Source of the DNA: Culex pipiens pallens
Taxonomy: Eukaryota > Arthropoda > Insecta > Diptera > Culicidae
Length of the DNA: 64,000 nt
Direction: 5' to 3'
Assembly: GCF_016801865.2 (NCBI RefSeq)
Contig: NC_068939.1
Location: 144,753,190 to 144,817,189, forward strand
This document shows, piece by piece, positions 35,894 through 50,041 of the stretch (within the stretch, counting starts at the first letter, position 1; each line of letters starts with the position of its first letter). The position numbers and the translations under genes were made by a program. The notes below the pieces were generated by a model. The model worked only from the letters and a program-made list of their open reading frames with translations. It had not been told where the DNA came from and made no database searches.

Positions 35894-36547
35894 CAACGAC
35901 CCAGTTCGCGGTCGGCGCCGCCACGGCTTCAAAGCCAATTCCGATGTCCGTCGTCCCGATGGCGTTTCGTTGCTTGCTTGCTGCAGCTGAGGCGTCGCGG
36001 CGTCCGTCCACGTGGTTGATGGTGGGCATTCTTTGCGAATCTCCCGCCCAAGATCACCCTCGCTTGGACGCCCATTTTGGGGGGAGGTTGGGTTTATTAA
36101 CGAAAGATTTATATTTTTTTAAATGTACAAGTTGACAAGTTCGTCGATACCAGTGCACCGTAGGGTGTCCATAATAAGGGACTTTTTTCAAAGCCTCGCT
36201 TCACAAGTTGAATATTGTTCCTTTAAGTATTGTAGATCTCTGATTGAAATTTGGGCGAAAATACTAAACCATTCATACTCGACGGAGAAGTTTGTTTGGG
36301 AAAAATCTTTAAAATGTATGAAAACCCCAATTTGCTAACGGTTTTTTTCTGCAGGGTGCTATACTTCAATCCTGATATTCCCAAAAGTGAGATTCTCATC
36401 GGAAATTGAATGTTCTACATCTAAATCCAACATGTCAAAGCTATTAAATTCAATCCTGCTAATTGGAACTTGTACACAGCCAAATTAGGTTAAAAGCCTT
36501 GATCACACACATACGCTTTCTCATATGACCCTTTCGCTGACTTAAGA
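35894..36547. other. intergenic, no supported gene
   Basis: 35900-36080 is GC-rich and may be upstream regulatory sequence of the minus-strand gene. The rest is AT-rich, with no coding signal. Confidence 0.35.
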
Positions 36548-36711
36548 AGCTATTACACTACGGCAAACAAACAAACAAACAAACAAACAAACAAACGCGC
36601 ACTTTTTGACAGTTTGCCTGCTTTGTTTGTTTGCCTAGATTTGTTTATACAAATGTCAACATTTTGCCTTGTTTGCGAGTTTGTTTGCTTGTTTGCGATA
36701 GTGTAATAGCT
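36548..36711. mobile_element. 164-bp MITE with AGCTATTACACTA ends
   Basis: The ends AGCTATTACACTA and TAGTGTAATAGCT are perfect inverted repeats. The interior has an AAAC microsatellite (about 36563-36595) facing GTTTGTTTGC-rich sequence, so the whole folds back. The target duplication is unclear. Confidence 0.85.
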
Positions 36712-37224
36712 CCTTTAGTCATTTTCACTGATTGTTTTAAGACACTAATCACCTACCCAACTATAATTTCCAAAACATTCTCCTAATTAATGAGTCTCCG
36801 CCCAAACTTCAAAAGAGTTGTTGTAAATGGGAAGGGGCAAATTTTGGATTTTTAAAGAAATTCAAAAAATTTCCAACTATATGTAAATCCTTGTAATTTT
36901 GCCCGCTGAATCTGAATCTGTCCTCAGAATTGAACTAAAGTGTTATTATATCAATTTTTGTTTACGGATTGAGTTTTTTTAGGACATGATTTTACATGGC
37001 GCTAAAATATGTCCTGAGCTTTTTCAAGATACTTTGCATGAGCTTTGTGCGAAGTTCTTTGTAATATTGGTCGTGTTTAACATAACCTCCTGATTTTTTT
37101 ATGAAACTTTGTAGAGTTACTTTTTAAAGTGTAACAGTGTTAAACAAAGCTGTAGAGCAGAGAAAATCATAAATTTTATGTTTAAGCATATCCATGCCTC
37201 TGTCCTCTTTTATGCTACCGCCAT
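36712..37224. other. intergenic AT-rich
   Basis: No gene or bounded repeat is seen. Confidence 0.35.
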
Positions 37225-37330
37225 CAGGGGTGAAATTGGGTCTGGGGGTGAAATTGAGTCATACAAAAATGCTGAAATTTGTATGACCCAATCTCACCCC
37301 CAGACCCAATGTCACCCCCTGATGACGGTA
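37225..37330. mobile_element. small palindromic MITE (GTGACATTGGGTC family), copy 2
   Basis: CCATCAGGGGTGAAATTGGG (37231) faces CCCAATGTCACCCCCTGATG (37304) around a CAAAAATGCTGAAATTTG centre. About 105 bp, able to fold into one hairpin. Confidence 0.85.
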
Positions 37331-38019
37331 ACTAAACAGGCATGCCAGCAAGCATAGAACAAGACAACTCATACAAACTTCAACGACCTTAACCGATTTG
37401 GCTCAAAATTGGCACAAGTCCTTATTTTTGCTTAAAAAATCGAGCCAAGGAGTATCTCTTGAAACATTCCAAAATTTTAAATTTTTCTTGTCACCCTAGT
37501 CTACAAGTGTTTTTTTAGAAAAAAGTGTTTTGAAAAAGTGGTGATTTTGACAAATTGTCGCTTGTGTGATATCTTGTGACATGTCTGCTGTAAAAAGATA
37601 GAATGTGTCACAATATAGCACACAAGCGGCGAAATATGACATTTTTTAAAGTTTTCACCCCATGAACTAAATCGAGTGCTTTTGAAATTACTTTTACGGA
37701 AAGTTCAACAAATTTAGCATGAGAATGCTTGAATCTGGGTATTTTGCTAAAAAAAACTAGCAATATTTTTATTTTCCAAATAAATTTAAACAATGTTCTC
37801 TTAATACCCCAGCATTCCCTTTTTTCTCCCTCGCCTTTCTTTTGTGAATGAAATCTGTCTTTTGGGCAAAACATCAGAGTACGATGCACAACTTTATTAG
37901 CATTAGGGGTCCACATTTTATACAAGATCATAAAAGGGTTTAAAACGTATATTTTTGCAATTACGTTTACCTGCATTCTTTAGTAAAGAAATGGTCTACT
38001 TGTCATTATCATAAATAAC
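37331..38019. other. intergenic AT-rich
   Basis: The 122-codon minus-strand open frame at 37608-37976 has no recognised domain and ordinary AT-rich composition. Nothing else is seen. Confidence 0.35.
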
Positions 38020-38515
38020 AGTGCTGAAATAGTAGTTTATGCAACAAGTTGCAAAAAGAGGATTTTTTCAGCACGAGTCGTACATTTATCCATCGAGTTT
38101 CACCGAGTTGTATAAATACGAAGAGTGCTGAAAAAATCAAGTTTTGCAACGAGTTCCATACAACATTTTTTGCAATTCCAAAAAACACACACTGAGTGAA
38201 ATTTTATGTCAAATTTTCATGTATTTTGTCAATAAATCGTTCAAATCAAAAAAAAATTGAAAAGTGTTACTTTTCAAAACAAGTGCTGAAAAGTTCAACT
38301 TTTCAGTACCCATTTGAGTGCTGAAAAGTAGAACTTTTCAGCATTTATTTTGAAAAGTGTTGCTATTCGATTCTGTTATTTTTGGTACAGAAAAGTAGGC
38401 TATTTCGTCGTTCAAGAATGACAGGAAAAGTAAGAAGTTTCACGACGGAATTGCAAAAAAATAAATTATAGCTCACATTGAGTGCTGAAAAGTTGAGCAC
38501 TTGCACTATATAACA
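38020..38515. mobile_element. palindrome-rich repeat element (GTGCTGAAAAGT words)
   Basis: Local inverted pairs: 'TTGCAAAAAGAGGATTTTTT' with CAGCAC (38050-38075) against 'GTGCTGAAAAAATCAAGTTT' with TGCAAC (38126-38150), and several AGTGCTGAAAAGTTNAACTT hairpins (38282-38345). Non-coding. Confidence 0.6.
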
Positions 38516-39891
38516 AATTGCCTTTTTTAATTATATAAAAAGTCCAAATAAAACATCCCAACTACACCTAGTTAACAAGGGTGGTGTTTTATGGCTTTTC
38601 AGTGCCCAACAATTGAATGGTAAAAGGTAAAAAGCAATCACCTCCTCCGGACGGGCCGTCATTTTCCAGTTTGCTACTGCGCCTGCTCTGATTGCCAGCA
38701 GGCGACGGTGCAGCAGAACAGGTGCTGCAAAAGTGCATCGATAAGGTTAATTTCATTAATAGGCATGATTGAATGGCCAGGATGAGAGGCGGCTGCAGCA
38801 CGGCGATAGAGATGAATCTCGGTCGGCTGGCTAATTGACCACAACGAAAGGCGTTACGTAACCAGACAGCCGTCGAACCAACGACTTGAACGGAGTTTGC
38901 TTTTATGGAGGGCTCAAGAATAAATTACCCGCGGAACGAAATTGGGATGGTGCAATTGCTTTTCACTTTTTGCTAAGAAGAGAGAAGGCAATAGATTATT
39001 GATGAATTTTGAATCAAACTTTTTATTTTCTATCACTGCCATTGCAAAATTTTAAGCAACTTTTCTACGAGTGCCGTTAAAGTTTATAGCACCCAAGTTT
39101 CCATTTGGTATTGTTTTGCTCGATCTTGCTCACCACATTTTTGTTCATTGGTTCACCTCCAAGGGATTCAATTTCGGCTTACAACTTTTGAAGTTTTTTT
39201 AAAACAATTTTTGATTAACGAAATGAGTCCTCTGTGATTGTATCACACAATCAAAAAGGGATTTCGATTTCACTTCAAGCCTTGAGTATAATTTATTCAA
39301 GCTGTTGATATCGAGAACTAAAAAATATCTAATTTAAATTTGAAAAAAACTCTATGACATGTAAAGATCGAAAGAAGGTAAGAATCAATGCCACAGCGAA
39401 ACGTGTTCCAACCACAACAATGTGATGACACTCATCAGATGCAAGATGCAGAGTATAATTAGGTATCATGGTCCACCTCATTCAAATGTTTTGATAAGTT
39501 CAATGGTGAATAAAACGATAATAAGATTTAACCATGTTTATTAGATAAGATCAAACAGATTTTTTTGGCGAAAGTAAAAACACTGTTACCTAGGTGAGCA
39601 ATCGTCCGAAAATTTGACCTACACCCATGCAATGCACCCACACTGGCCAAGTCGGAGGGGGGAGGGTCAAATGTTACTTTCCGAGGGCACATCTGAGAAC
39701 TGTAATTAAAACAATTTTCACTGATGGATGCACTCTTTTCGCATGAGAGTAGATTCAGAAGAACAGAATAAAACCTGAAAGAAGAAGATGCACAACAGAA
39801 AACCCAAACATTGAATGAGGAAACCTACGTACTGCCAAGAAGCACACATTCAAAAAAAGAGAAAAATTAAAATAATGAACATTACCTTCCC
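38516..39891. other. intergenic, no supported gene
   Basis: 38590-38960 is GC-richer and unique-looking, but its open frame (38589-38801, minus) has no recognisable domain. The remainder is AT-rich. Confidence 0.4.
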
Positions 39892-40337
39892 GAGCAGACG
39901 GAAATAACTTGGGAATAACATTTTTTGTTATTTGAAAATACTAGGCCAATAACATTATATGTTATTTATAACAAGATTTGTTATTCGTCGTTATGTTTTT
40001 TTTTTGTTATTGGATTGTTATTGTAATAACAGACATATAACATTTTTAGTTATTCTTCGAACAAATCTTTGTTATAATTTTGTGTTATTTTAACAACTAA
40101 TCCGACCATCCCAATAACATTTGGAGATATTCTTCCATAACAAGAAATGTTATTCCAAAGTTGTTTTGGATTTCAACCAATATCAGACCAATAACAAAAT
40201 TTGTTATGATAACATAAACTATTATTATACTCTTACGCAAAAATGGATTTTTCAAGAAGATTCCATAACAATTTCTCTTATTTTAACAGTATTTGTTATT
40301 GAAATGGCATGAATTTTGTTATTACCATCTGCCCGGG
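39892..40337. mobile_element. ATAACA-rich MITE, full copy
   Basis: Starts CCCGAGCAGACGGAAATAAC and ends GTTATTACCATCTGCCCGGG, imperfect inverted ends. The inside is packed with GTTATT/AATAAC words and shares the centre 'AGTTATTCTTCGAACAAATC' with the partial copy at 15655-15945. Confidence 0.82.
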
Positions 40338-42154
40338 TTCCTCTGATTCAATTTTGGAAGACGAAAAATTCAATGCGTTGGTGGTTTGCATACATACTTC
40401 TTCATAAAGCCGAAGTGTGAAAAATTCGTTTGATTGTAGATTTATCTCAGATCGAACTGGATTGCAGGACTGAAAAACCTTGTTACGGATTTAATCGGCA
40501 CAATGCACTCAGTCGATGCTTTGAAACATTTTCTCGTCTTTTCAAAACTTTGGAGGAATTTTTAGACGTTTTAGTTGAAATTTATTCAATAAAATAAAAT
40601 ATAAGGTGATGCTTATCGAATCACTGTATTACCTATGAAAGTAAACGTCTTTCTCTCAATTAATATTGCAGATCACCTAGGGTCGAATTAAATACAACAC
40701 CATAGTAATTATGCTACCCCGATCTCTAGAGAGCACCGAAAGTGAGATGTCTATGAAAACCCAAATGAGTCATATTTTTGGCACGGCTTCAGCCAAGCTT
40801 CTGATGTGGATTTCATGAGGCAGGTTCAGTTGGTGTTGAAGGAAATTTAGAAAAGTAATTAGTTTTGGTGAATGAAAACAAACCCCGAAAGCCAGTGACC
40901 GAGACGGTCTAGTCAAAATATTCAAATGAGCTTTAATCGTAGATTCAAACGCCGACTCAAAAGAAAATATCAAAAACATTAGTGCAACAGAATTACGTAA
41001 AATAATCCCACAAGTAATAGTTTTATGCTGGAGTGAAACTCGAAATACTTTTTATGCCTGAATCAATCATATAGAATATTGCCTTGACAAAATTATGTCA
41101 CTTTCTTCAATAACATTCATAAACTACTTGTGACATTTTCGATCCAAACATATGTTTTAAAAGATTGAAGAATCGGTAAAAAACCAGAATCAATAAAGTT
41201 TATAGAAAATTGAATAGAAAATCTGAAAAATATGTCGAATGTAGTTGACAGACCTAATTGCACCTGTATGAAACCAGGTCAAAACGAACACAACGAATGA
41301 TCGTAAAAAATGAGTTTGACCTGTATCGCACACATGCCCAAGAAAATATCAAACACTCAAACGATCGCATAACAGCACCGCCTATATCTGGTTGACATAT
41401 CTTACGTGCTGACGGTTGGTCTATTCGTTTTAAGTGCTGTCAAGTTTTGGTTATTAAAATTTACTCGCAAAACGGATGGCTTATATAATTTTCAAGGTGA
41501 GAAGTGAACTAATTTTTTGCTGTTTTGAGATAATTTTGATGTTTGTTTTAAGTAAACACGATGTTTGAGATAGTGTTCAATTTGGTGGCTGATTTTGAGA
41601 AAAATAGTTTAGCATAACTTTACGAAACCCGAAATTGCATTTTAATTGTAGGTATTTAAAAATTAGCAAAAACTTTGTAGGCTTAATTTTGAACAAAAGT
41701 GCAGAAAATTTAACAATAGATTGAGTGTTGTGAGTGTTCTGACACTGAGAAATACTAATTTTTCAAAACATTCTAACTTCAAGAGGATGTATCTAAGGAA
41801 CCAGCAAAAAAAATGTGTAAAATCATTTCCGATTGCATTGATTTGGTTTTGCTTTTAATAATTATATTTAAATTTTGATTGTAAATAATTCTAATAAATT
41901 CAAAATATTTTTTGGCACCATCTCAAACATGAGCGCAAAAGGTGCCTTTTGAGTACCCTTAAACATATCAAAAATCAAAAATTAGTGATAAAAAGTCAAA
42001 AAACGATTTTTTTCGCGTACTATTTTTTTTTAATTCTTGTTCATAACCTACAACTTTACTAAAGAAACAAAATTGATCGGAAAATACCTTCTCAAGGTAC
42101 AGATTTTTGTATAATCACAAGCCAATTTTGTATGACCAGCCCGAAAAAATGTAC
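40338..42154. other. intergenic, no supported gene
   Basis: AT-rich, without coding-like open frames. 41230-41460 includes unique-looking sequence of moderate GC. Nothing more can be said. Confidence 0.35.
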
Positions 42155-43548
42155 AGTATGTAAAAAAAAGTATTTACACCCCTTGGGCACAATACACATT
42201 TTATGATGGAACATGTAAAATATTTAAAGTTTGACAGAAACCTAGTATCACGTTTTGTTCAGAAACTCATGCCAAACATTTTGCTACAAAAAGTTCTTGA
42301 AAAGATGATTTCTATAAAAGGTTATATAACAAATACTATTACAAAAGTCAAAAAAGGTGCAAAAAAAGTTTGTACACCTTTCGAAAAATTAACACAAATA
42401 AAGTTATTTATTGCCAAATCACCATGAATCCAGTCTCCCAACTCCAAATAGACATCCTTGACTGATTAAAAAAATAGTTTGGATTGAATATAAAGTTTAC
42501 TAACTACTTTGTATAAAAGTTTATGTAACTCTGGAAATTCTATATAAAACTTATCTAAACTTAATTTTGCAAATTTTTAATTCAACTAAATGTCAACCAT
42601 AGAATTGCTAAATAAACATTTTGGAGTGGGTATTACACCGTTTTGGGGGTCTTTGTATCGATAGAATAGATTTTTCGTTGGAATTTTGTACCAACCCGAA
42701 ATTACGTCATCGGAAAATCCACCGACATCCGAACCGGTCCACGATTTACAAGTCAACTTATGTGGAATCGGAAAGGGCATAAAATTTCCGATTTTTTGAT
42801 ACCCAAACATCTAGGTTTTCTTTAAAACCCCCGTTTTTAAATACCTAGGTAAAAACGTTGTTATGGTTTCGTTTGAGCAACCTACCAAAAATGTATGGAA
42901 TTTCGTAATTTTTGTTCTCGTGTATCAAACTTACTTTTTACTCAGGTATTTAAAAACGTGGGTTTTACAGAAAACCTAGATGTTTAGGTATCAAAAGATC
43001 GGAAATTTTATTTCCGATGTAAATCGTGGACCGGTTTGGATGCCGGCGGATTTTCCGACGACGTAATTCCGGGTTGGTACGAAATTCCAACGAAAAATCT
43101 ATTCTATCGATACAAAGACCCCCAAAACGGTGTTATACCCACTCCAAAATGTTTATTTAGCAATTCTATGGTAATATATTGAGATTTAGTTAAATTAAAA
43201 GTTTGCAAAATTTAGTTTAGATAAGTTTTATATAGAATTTCAAGAGTTATATAAAGTTGGGAGACTGGATTCATGGGGATTTGGCAATAAATAACTTTAT
43301 TTGTGTTAATTTTTCGAAAGGTGTACAAACTTTTTTTTGCACCTTTTCTATTTTCGTAATAGTATTTGTTATATAACCTTTTATAGAAATCATCTTTTCA
43401 TGAGCTTTTTGTAGCAAAATGTTTGGAATGAGTTTCTGAACAAATCGTGGTACTAGGTTTCTGTCAAACTTTAAATATTTTACATGTTTCATCACAAAAT
43501 GTGCATTGTGTCCAAAGGGTGTAAATACTATTTTAACATAGTGTATGT
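42155..43548. mobile_element. foldback element (1.4 kb)
   Basis: Left arm 'AAAGTATTTACACCCCTTGG' (42167), 'TATTTAAAGTTTGACAGAAAC' (42222) pairs with the inverted 'GTTTCTGTCAAACTTTAAATA' (43458) and 'GGGTGTAAATACT' (43518). Inner pair: 'CAACCATAGAATTGCTAAATA' region (42595) with 43141-43170. The open frames 42203-42427 (+) and 43271-43495 (-) are the two arms read outward-in and are nearly identical, so they are not genes. Confidence 0.87.
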
Positions 43549-43594
43549 AATGCTGAAAAATGGATTATTTAAACCTGTGATAAAGTTTCTGCAG

Positions 43595-45010
43595 ACAACT
43601 CTTAAGAGCGAGTTTTTCACCGATGTGAAACAGGTTGTATCGAGGTGCTCCGATTTGGATGAAACTTTCAGGGTTTGTTTATCTATACATGAGATGAACT
43701 CATGCCAAATATGAGCCCTCTACGACAAAGGGAAGTGGGGTAAAATGGGCTTTGAAGTTTGAGGTCCAAAAAACATGAAAAATCTTAAAATTGCTCGCAT
43801 TTCCGTAAAAATTTATCAATTCCAACTCTCTTAGATGCATTCGAATGGTCTTTTGAAGCCCTTCAAAATGTGCTATAGACATCCAGGATTGGTTTGACTT
43901 TTTCTCATAGCTTTTGCAAATAACTGTTAAAAATTGATTTTTTTTAAACCCTAATAACTTTTTGCAACAGCCTCCAACACCCATACTCCCATAGGCCAAA
44001 AGTTAGGGAATTTCATGAACTATAAGCCTACGGTTTTAACTTTTTGGCCAATCGCAGTTTTTCTCATAGTTTTTCGATTTTTCTATAACAAAAATTTTAC
44101 AACGTTAGTTTTTGCCCTGTAGACCGTCTTAGCGTCATTTTTTGGTATCAATTTTGTCATATTCGGAATCCTCGGACAATTTTACGTAAGTTAGAATTAT
44201 TGGAGTTGTAAATTTTATTGGAAAAAAAATCCATTTAGAATGAATTAAAATATTTTTTTACATTTTGTCGGATTAGGGGTTAAACGTATATTCGCCTACT
44301 TGATACAGCATTTGACGTATTGATCACAGGGTGAATAATATCTATTTCTTTTTTCAATAATGATTTATTTAATTATTTTTGAAATCAAATTTACAACTCC
44401 AATACTTCTAACTTACGTGAAATTGTCCGAGGATTCCGAATATGACAAAATTGAGACCAAAAAGTGCCGCTATGACGGCCTACAGGGCAGAAACTAACGT
44501 TGTAAAATGTTTGTTATAGAAAAATCGAAAAACTATGAGAAAAACTGCGATTGGCCAAAAAGTTAATACCGTAGGCTTTTAGTCCATGAAATTCCCTATC
44601 TTTTGACCTACAGGAGTATGGGTGTTGGAGGCTGTTGCAAAAAGATATTAAGGTTTTAAAAAAATCAATTTTTAACAGTTATTTGCTAAAGCTATGAGAA
44701 AAAGTCAAACCAATCCTGGATGTCTATGGCCCATTTTGAAGTGCTTCAAAAGACCCTTCGAATGCATCTAAGAGAGTTGGAATTGATGAATTTTTACGGA
44801 AATGCGAGCAATTTTAAGATTTTTCATGTTTTTTGGACCTCAAACTTCAATGCCCGTTTTACCCCATTTCCCTTTGTCGTAGAGGGCTCATATTTGGCAT
44901 TGGTTCATCTCATGTATAGACAAACAAACCCTGAAAGTTTCATCCAAATCGGAGCACCTCGATACGACCTCTAGAACAAACCGAGCAGAATCTACAAATA
45001 CTGCCTCTTA
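43595..45010. mobile_element. foldback element, family C (1.4 kb)
   Basis: Left 'GTATCGAGGTGCTCCGATTT' (43637) and right 'AAATCGGAGCACCTCGATAC' (44946) are exact complements. Matching continues inward through the 'CTCTACGACAAAGGGAAGT' block (43718/44870) to a centre near 44250-44340. The outer right part (CTCTAGAACAAACCGAGCAG) matches the outer left part of the smaller family C copy at 18300-18668. The open frames 43700-43999 and 44720-44974 are the same arm sequence on opposite strands. Confidence 0.87.
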
Positions 45011-48000
45011 AAAAAATCACTCTGAAAATCCCATTTAAAAAAAAAAGTTTATCTCAAAAGCGCTGTTCCTTCAACTCTTTTTATATCTTTGGTTAGTTTG
45101 CAATACGTCGTAACAGCCATCGTGATTTTTCATTTGATTTTTTATCTGAAACAAATCAAATTTTCATTGTTATTCTGTAAATTTGTGAATTGATCGAAAA
45201 CCGTTAAAAAACGGATTTGTTTAGATTTGGCGCTTAGGACCTTTTGAAAACTAACCCGAGACATGTTGCAGAAGACAAAAAGAAACATCTTTTGAGCCAC
45301 GGAAATGAATTAATATTTTTCAAAAAGCATAACTTTTTTGGAAAGAAATGTGAATTTTTAAAGTATTGCAAAGGAGCTCAAAAAAATCTTCCAAAATTCA
45401 TTTTAAAGAGAAAAATCATATTTGCAATCGATTATATGTTCTTTTGATAGTGAACAAAAATTAAAAGTTTATGGATTACATACCGAACAATATGACGGAA
45501 AATCGCATGAAAAAAGAAAAGTCAGTTGCCCACTTATTGCACACCGGGCGCGCAAGAGACCCGCGCCATACCCCACCTGGCTCTGAAACTACATATTAAA
45601 AGTTAGCAGGATTTATACCAATAGGAAGTTGGAAGTTTTTGTAAAAAAAGGTTTATCATACTAACTACGAGTAATATAACATCACATTTCATAAAATAAT
45701 GTTAATTTAATTTCAAACCACTTGTGAAATATTTCCATCTTTCAAAAAAGTGTATTTTTTCATATCTAACATGATAATGGTCTATTTTTTATTTTATTTA
45801 TCAGAACATACAGATTAAACTTGACCAAATTTTATGGTCTTTTAAAGTCCATTTATGTCAAAACTCGAAATCGCACATGACAAGACGTTACCGTGCGCGG
45901 GCCCAATTACATAATTATTTGCATAATTCGCCAAGTTCCAGCCTGCAAATGCAAACACTTTAAAGAGGTAATCAAGTGCGGTCATTTCATGCCTTTCTTG
46001 CCTTGCCTGACTGAAGTGTGGCTGCAATTTGTCACTTGCGAGACGACATCGTCCACCACTTGTCACTGGCTGCGCAGGGATGCCATCAGCTCTAGTCTTT
46101 CTTCTGGACACACTCCAGTTGGCTGGATCTTTGCCCCTTTTGCGACAGCCATGAAAACGAAAGTTAATTGATACGAGCACAATTGCTTATTGTCTAAGCG
46201 CGTTTGATTCCCGTTTGATGTTTGTGGGCTCGTTACTTGGTAAGAAGGGTAGAGTAGCTATTTTCGTGATTGTTTTAATTTTGGCCCATTTATATAAGCT
46301 TGCGCAGGTCAACCAATCGAAAATAGGCGGTTTGCCTTTAAGACTGGTAAAAGTTTGTAACCAGGCGCGTAAGTATGAGCGAACGTCTCGCGTTGTAATC
46401 GTGGCGCGTAATTGGCGCAAAAAGTACCAGCATTTCTCAATTACCAGGTCGAAAACCAGCTCGACTCCATTTCGGTGCGGTCCCAAGCAGTGTAATGGGA
46501 TTGGATCTGCTCGATACGCGGATTTCCCGACCGCGACTGTGACATCTCTGGCCACGAGGCTACCGGACCGGAACGACAGTTTGTTTAGTTTGAGTGAGAA
46601 AGAGTTGCAAATTTTTAAGGGGTGATTTCGGACGCGCTCGCGGTTGCATAATAGTGGAGGGTATCCGTGACATAAGGATCGGTTGCAGTCACGGTCAGGG
46701 TTCGGAAAATTGATCGATGCACTGAAGATCTTAATAAAATTAGACCGTTTGAGAAATGGATTGAGCTATTGCCTTGTTGGTGGAAAAATAACTATAAAGT
46801 AATTTTCTATCTATGAGTTGACCGTGAAATCGCGCCAAAGATCTGACACTTTTCGCCACATAAATAGTTCAATTCGGTGAATGATTGCCTCCGGTCACGG
46901 CATATTTGCATTGCATCACTTCCATAAATGCTTCCAATTCTTCGCCTCTAATTGAATAATGACAATCATTTTGCATTTTGCGCTCGAAATAACGCAATGC
47001 GTGCACTTTTTGTGCAGAGCATCGAGATGAAAAAAAAAACGAAAAAAAATCGAATCTCTTCTCACTCAGAACCATGCTGCGGATCCATTTGTCGACCCAG
47101 TGTCAGTCTGCCAGTGATGATACCCTCTAGCTCTGTAGATGAACGGATAATTGCAGCTCGGCTTCAGACATCATTCGCAACTTTTTAGCGAACCCATCAG
47201 AACGGTAGCTGTACGGGCTGAAACTGAATCCAAATATTGATCAGTTTTTGAAAAGAGAATAAGAGTTCAAAATAAAAAATATTTCAAAAATGTAAAGTTT
47301 ACAAATTTCTTCAAATTCTTCTTTGCAGCATAAATTTTCAAATTCGACATTTCAAAACCTTAGTCAGTAGTTGAAAGGGTTGTTAATTTTGAAAGCTGTG
47401 GTTCTGTTGTAACTGTCAGGTAACTTTACAGCTGCTCACTTCTTGGAGGTTCTTTTGCAGAAACGATCTCTTCAAAAAAGACTTCCGTACGCGTCATGAG
47501 AAGCTAATTAAGACAACTGAATCCCGAGCTCTGATTGCTTGGTGCGAAAACAACACACGAAAACTGATATTTTGATATTGAGATATTGATTATCTGTAAA
47601 CATCATAGCATTCGTGATCACATCAAATTTCAAATTTATAAACCAGACAATCACAAAATTGATGCGTTCTCACGATTCAAAAGATTCATTGGAAATCCCC
47701 GTCAAACCGTCAATGGCAATCAAATTGTTCGACCAGAAAGAAACCTGGTGATAATTAATTCATAACCAGCGATTAAAATAACCCCCACAACAAGCTGACC
47801 ACCTGGAGATAGTGATAATTCAGGGGGATGCTAACGGCAGCCATCTTGGGTGATTGAGATTGATAACGCGCGCAAACTGCGCACAGTGAAAACAAAAATA
47901 TTTCTTTTTTTTAATAATTCAATTTTTGTTATAAGAATTACTTTAGTAAAAGTCAAATTACACAGTAGTTAAGTTAAACGTTTCATGTGATAAAAGTACA

Positions 48001-48560
48001 ACTTTTAATGAGGTCATCGGCCCGATGTGTGCTTAATAATCCCAACTTTAGTAGTTTATTTTGCAAAAAAAAAAAATGATAAAAATCACCTCACATACAT
48101 ACACTAACTCTTAAACGTACATTGCGGTAACATTTTACATAGAAACAATAATTACTTTATTTCCATTTTATGCCTGCAGTTTTTGCATTTTTTTTACAGT
48201 GCGCAGTTGCTTTGTTTTGGTTCCGTAACGAACAGCTGTTCTTTTGTGCTGGAGCCGAAGTTGACATTTCCCTTTTGTTCTGGTGCCGAAGTTGACAACT
48301 TGTGTTGGCTGCGGGCGAGCTGCCTGTAGTGAGATATAGATGTCGCCCCCCTGTGATAATTGCTGCGGTGGGTAACAATGTCCAAGTTTTTGCTGAAAAA
48401 AGGACAGACGAGTACAATTCAAGCAATGTCAAGGTCATGGGAGGGAACCGATTAAATCACAATGCTTCTTGAAAACTGGTGAGATATCGTGGGATTATGA
48501 ATGGCCGGTTCCGGTTTGTATTGGGAGTTGATTTTGCTGTTCAGAACAGTTCTAGAGTTT
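45011..48560. other. long intergenic stretch, no supported gene
   Basis: 45840-47230 is unique-looking and richer in GC. It contains opposing open frames of up to 136 codons (45842-46180, 46187-46555, 46215-46625), none with a domain, signal peptide or splice logic, so non-coding regulatory sequence is more likely. 48190-48310 holds two to three imperfect 30-bp repeats (GAGCCGAAGTTGACA / GTGCCGAAGTTGACA). The rest is AT-rich. Confidence 0.4.
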
Positions 48561-50041
48561 TTTCAAAGGTCCTATAAGCTATTGTGTTTTATATATTTAT
48601 AGGACCTATTCAAAAAAAAACTCTAAAGTTGGACCTTTTGAATTGAACAGAAAAAGCTATCTCACAAATAATCAACATTCCGCTTTATCATAAATCAGTG
48701 TAGGATGCTGGAAATAGATTATACCAATTTTGGAGACGAACAATCGGAAAAATACGAATTTTACAGTATATAAGACGAATTTTACAGTATACAAGACTTT
48801 TTTATATATTTAATCAGGTTATGCATTACATTAAACATAATCAAATTATGAAAAACGGTTAAAACAAATCCTTAGGAATTTGTTCTTTTATTGCAAGAGT
48901 TTTCTATTTTGTACTGAAAAATTCAATCATTGTACATTAATTATCTTGACTTTTGTGAATTGATACTAAATAAAAAAAATTGAAGGGGGGAATTAAGGTC
49001 TTGACAATATTATAAGAAAGGAATTGATCAAAAAAGGTTGAGAACCACTGCTTTAAAAGAATGTTGATGGCACTTGAGGATATTGTCCGTTTCTCTCGAA
49101 GGTACACGCCGCGCGGCATTTCAGAATGTGCCGCAGACACTGTTGCCAGCGATTTTCTGCACTTTTGGTGCAATAAAAAACATTCCCGGCAACAATGCCA
49201 TGCAATTCGAAGAAGAAGATCAAGAAAAACAAAACGCACAGTATGGGATTTGACAGCGCGCATTTGCCGAAAGTGCGGCGCGTCGTTTCGAGGCTGGTAT
49301 GCCGCGTGTCTTTTTCGGGAATACTCGCAATATTAGAGATTATATTCGATGATAAATGACATTCATTCCAATAAATTCCGATAAAAAGCAACAATAATAT
49401 GTTTTTGAAATGAGGTGTCTAAACTACCCTCGCTGTCCATATTACCCAATACTCCTCTACCAGCCTCATTGATAAAAAAAAACAGAAACTTTTAGTTTAG
49501 TGCAAACATTTGTCAAGGTGGTTGCAAAAAAATCAAACGACTACATTATTTTTCAAATTCAAGCTAGAACGAGCAAAACAAATAAAGCAATTGAAATTTC
49601 AAGCCATGGTTTCAACATGTTAAAGCATAAAAGGTTGCAAAAACATTCCATTGATCCTTTCATTGTACTGTAATTTCCATCATTACTTTTGTTTCTCCGT
49701 TCCAAAACAGTATCGAAAAGTATCACTGTTATGTATCAAATGCCGAAAAGTATTTTTTCAGAACTGTTTGCGAGGAAAAAAGGCCGTTTGGTCATTTGAG
49801 AACGTCATTTTGGCCTCCAGCTTGGATTTAAAATTTTAAATCAAAAATAAGACAATACGATGTGATTCGATTATCCGAAATTAAGTTTTATCAAATCCTT
49901 CGGATAATCGATTGGATTGTAATTACAATTCCTGAGTTAAAACGTTTCACAACGTAATGTTGCTACGCCGGGACTTTTCCATCACTGCAGCATCGCAACA
50001 CTCACGCAGACTTCATGCGTACACGAAGCACGTGGTGCTCG
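48561..50041. other. intergenic with small inverted repeat
   Basis: 48550-48640 has a short inverted pair (AGAGTTTTTTCAAAGGTCC..TATAA near 48552 against TTATAGGACC..AAAAACTCT near 48598). 49050-49340 is open on both strands (plus 49061-49336, minus 49053-49394) and GC-richer, but no domain was recognised; it could be a decayed pseudogene. Nothing else stands out. Confidence 0.4.
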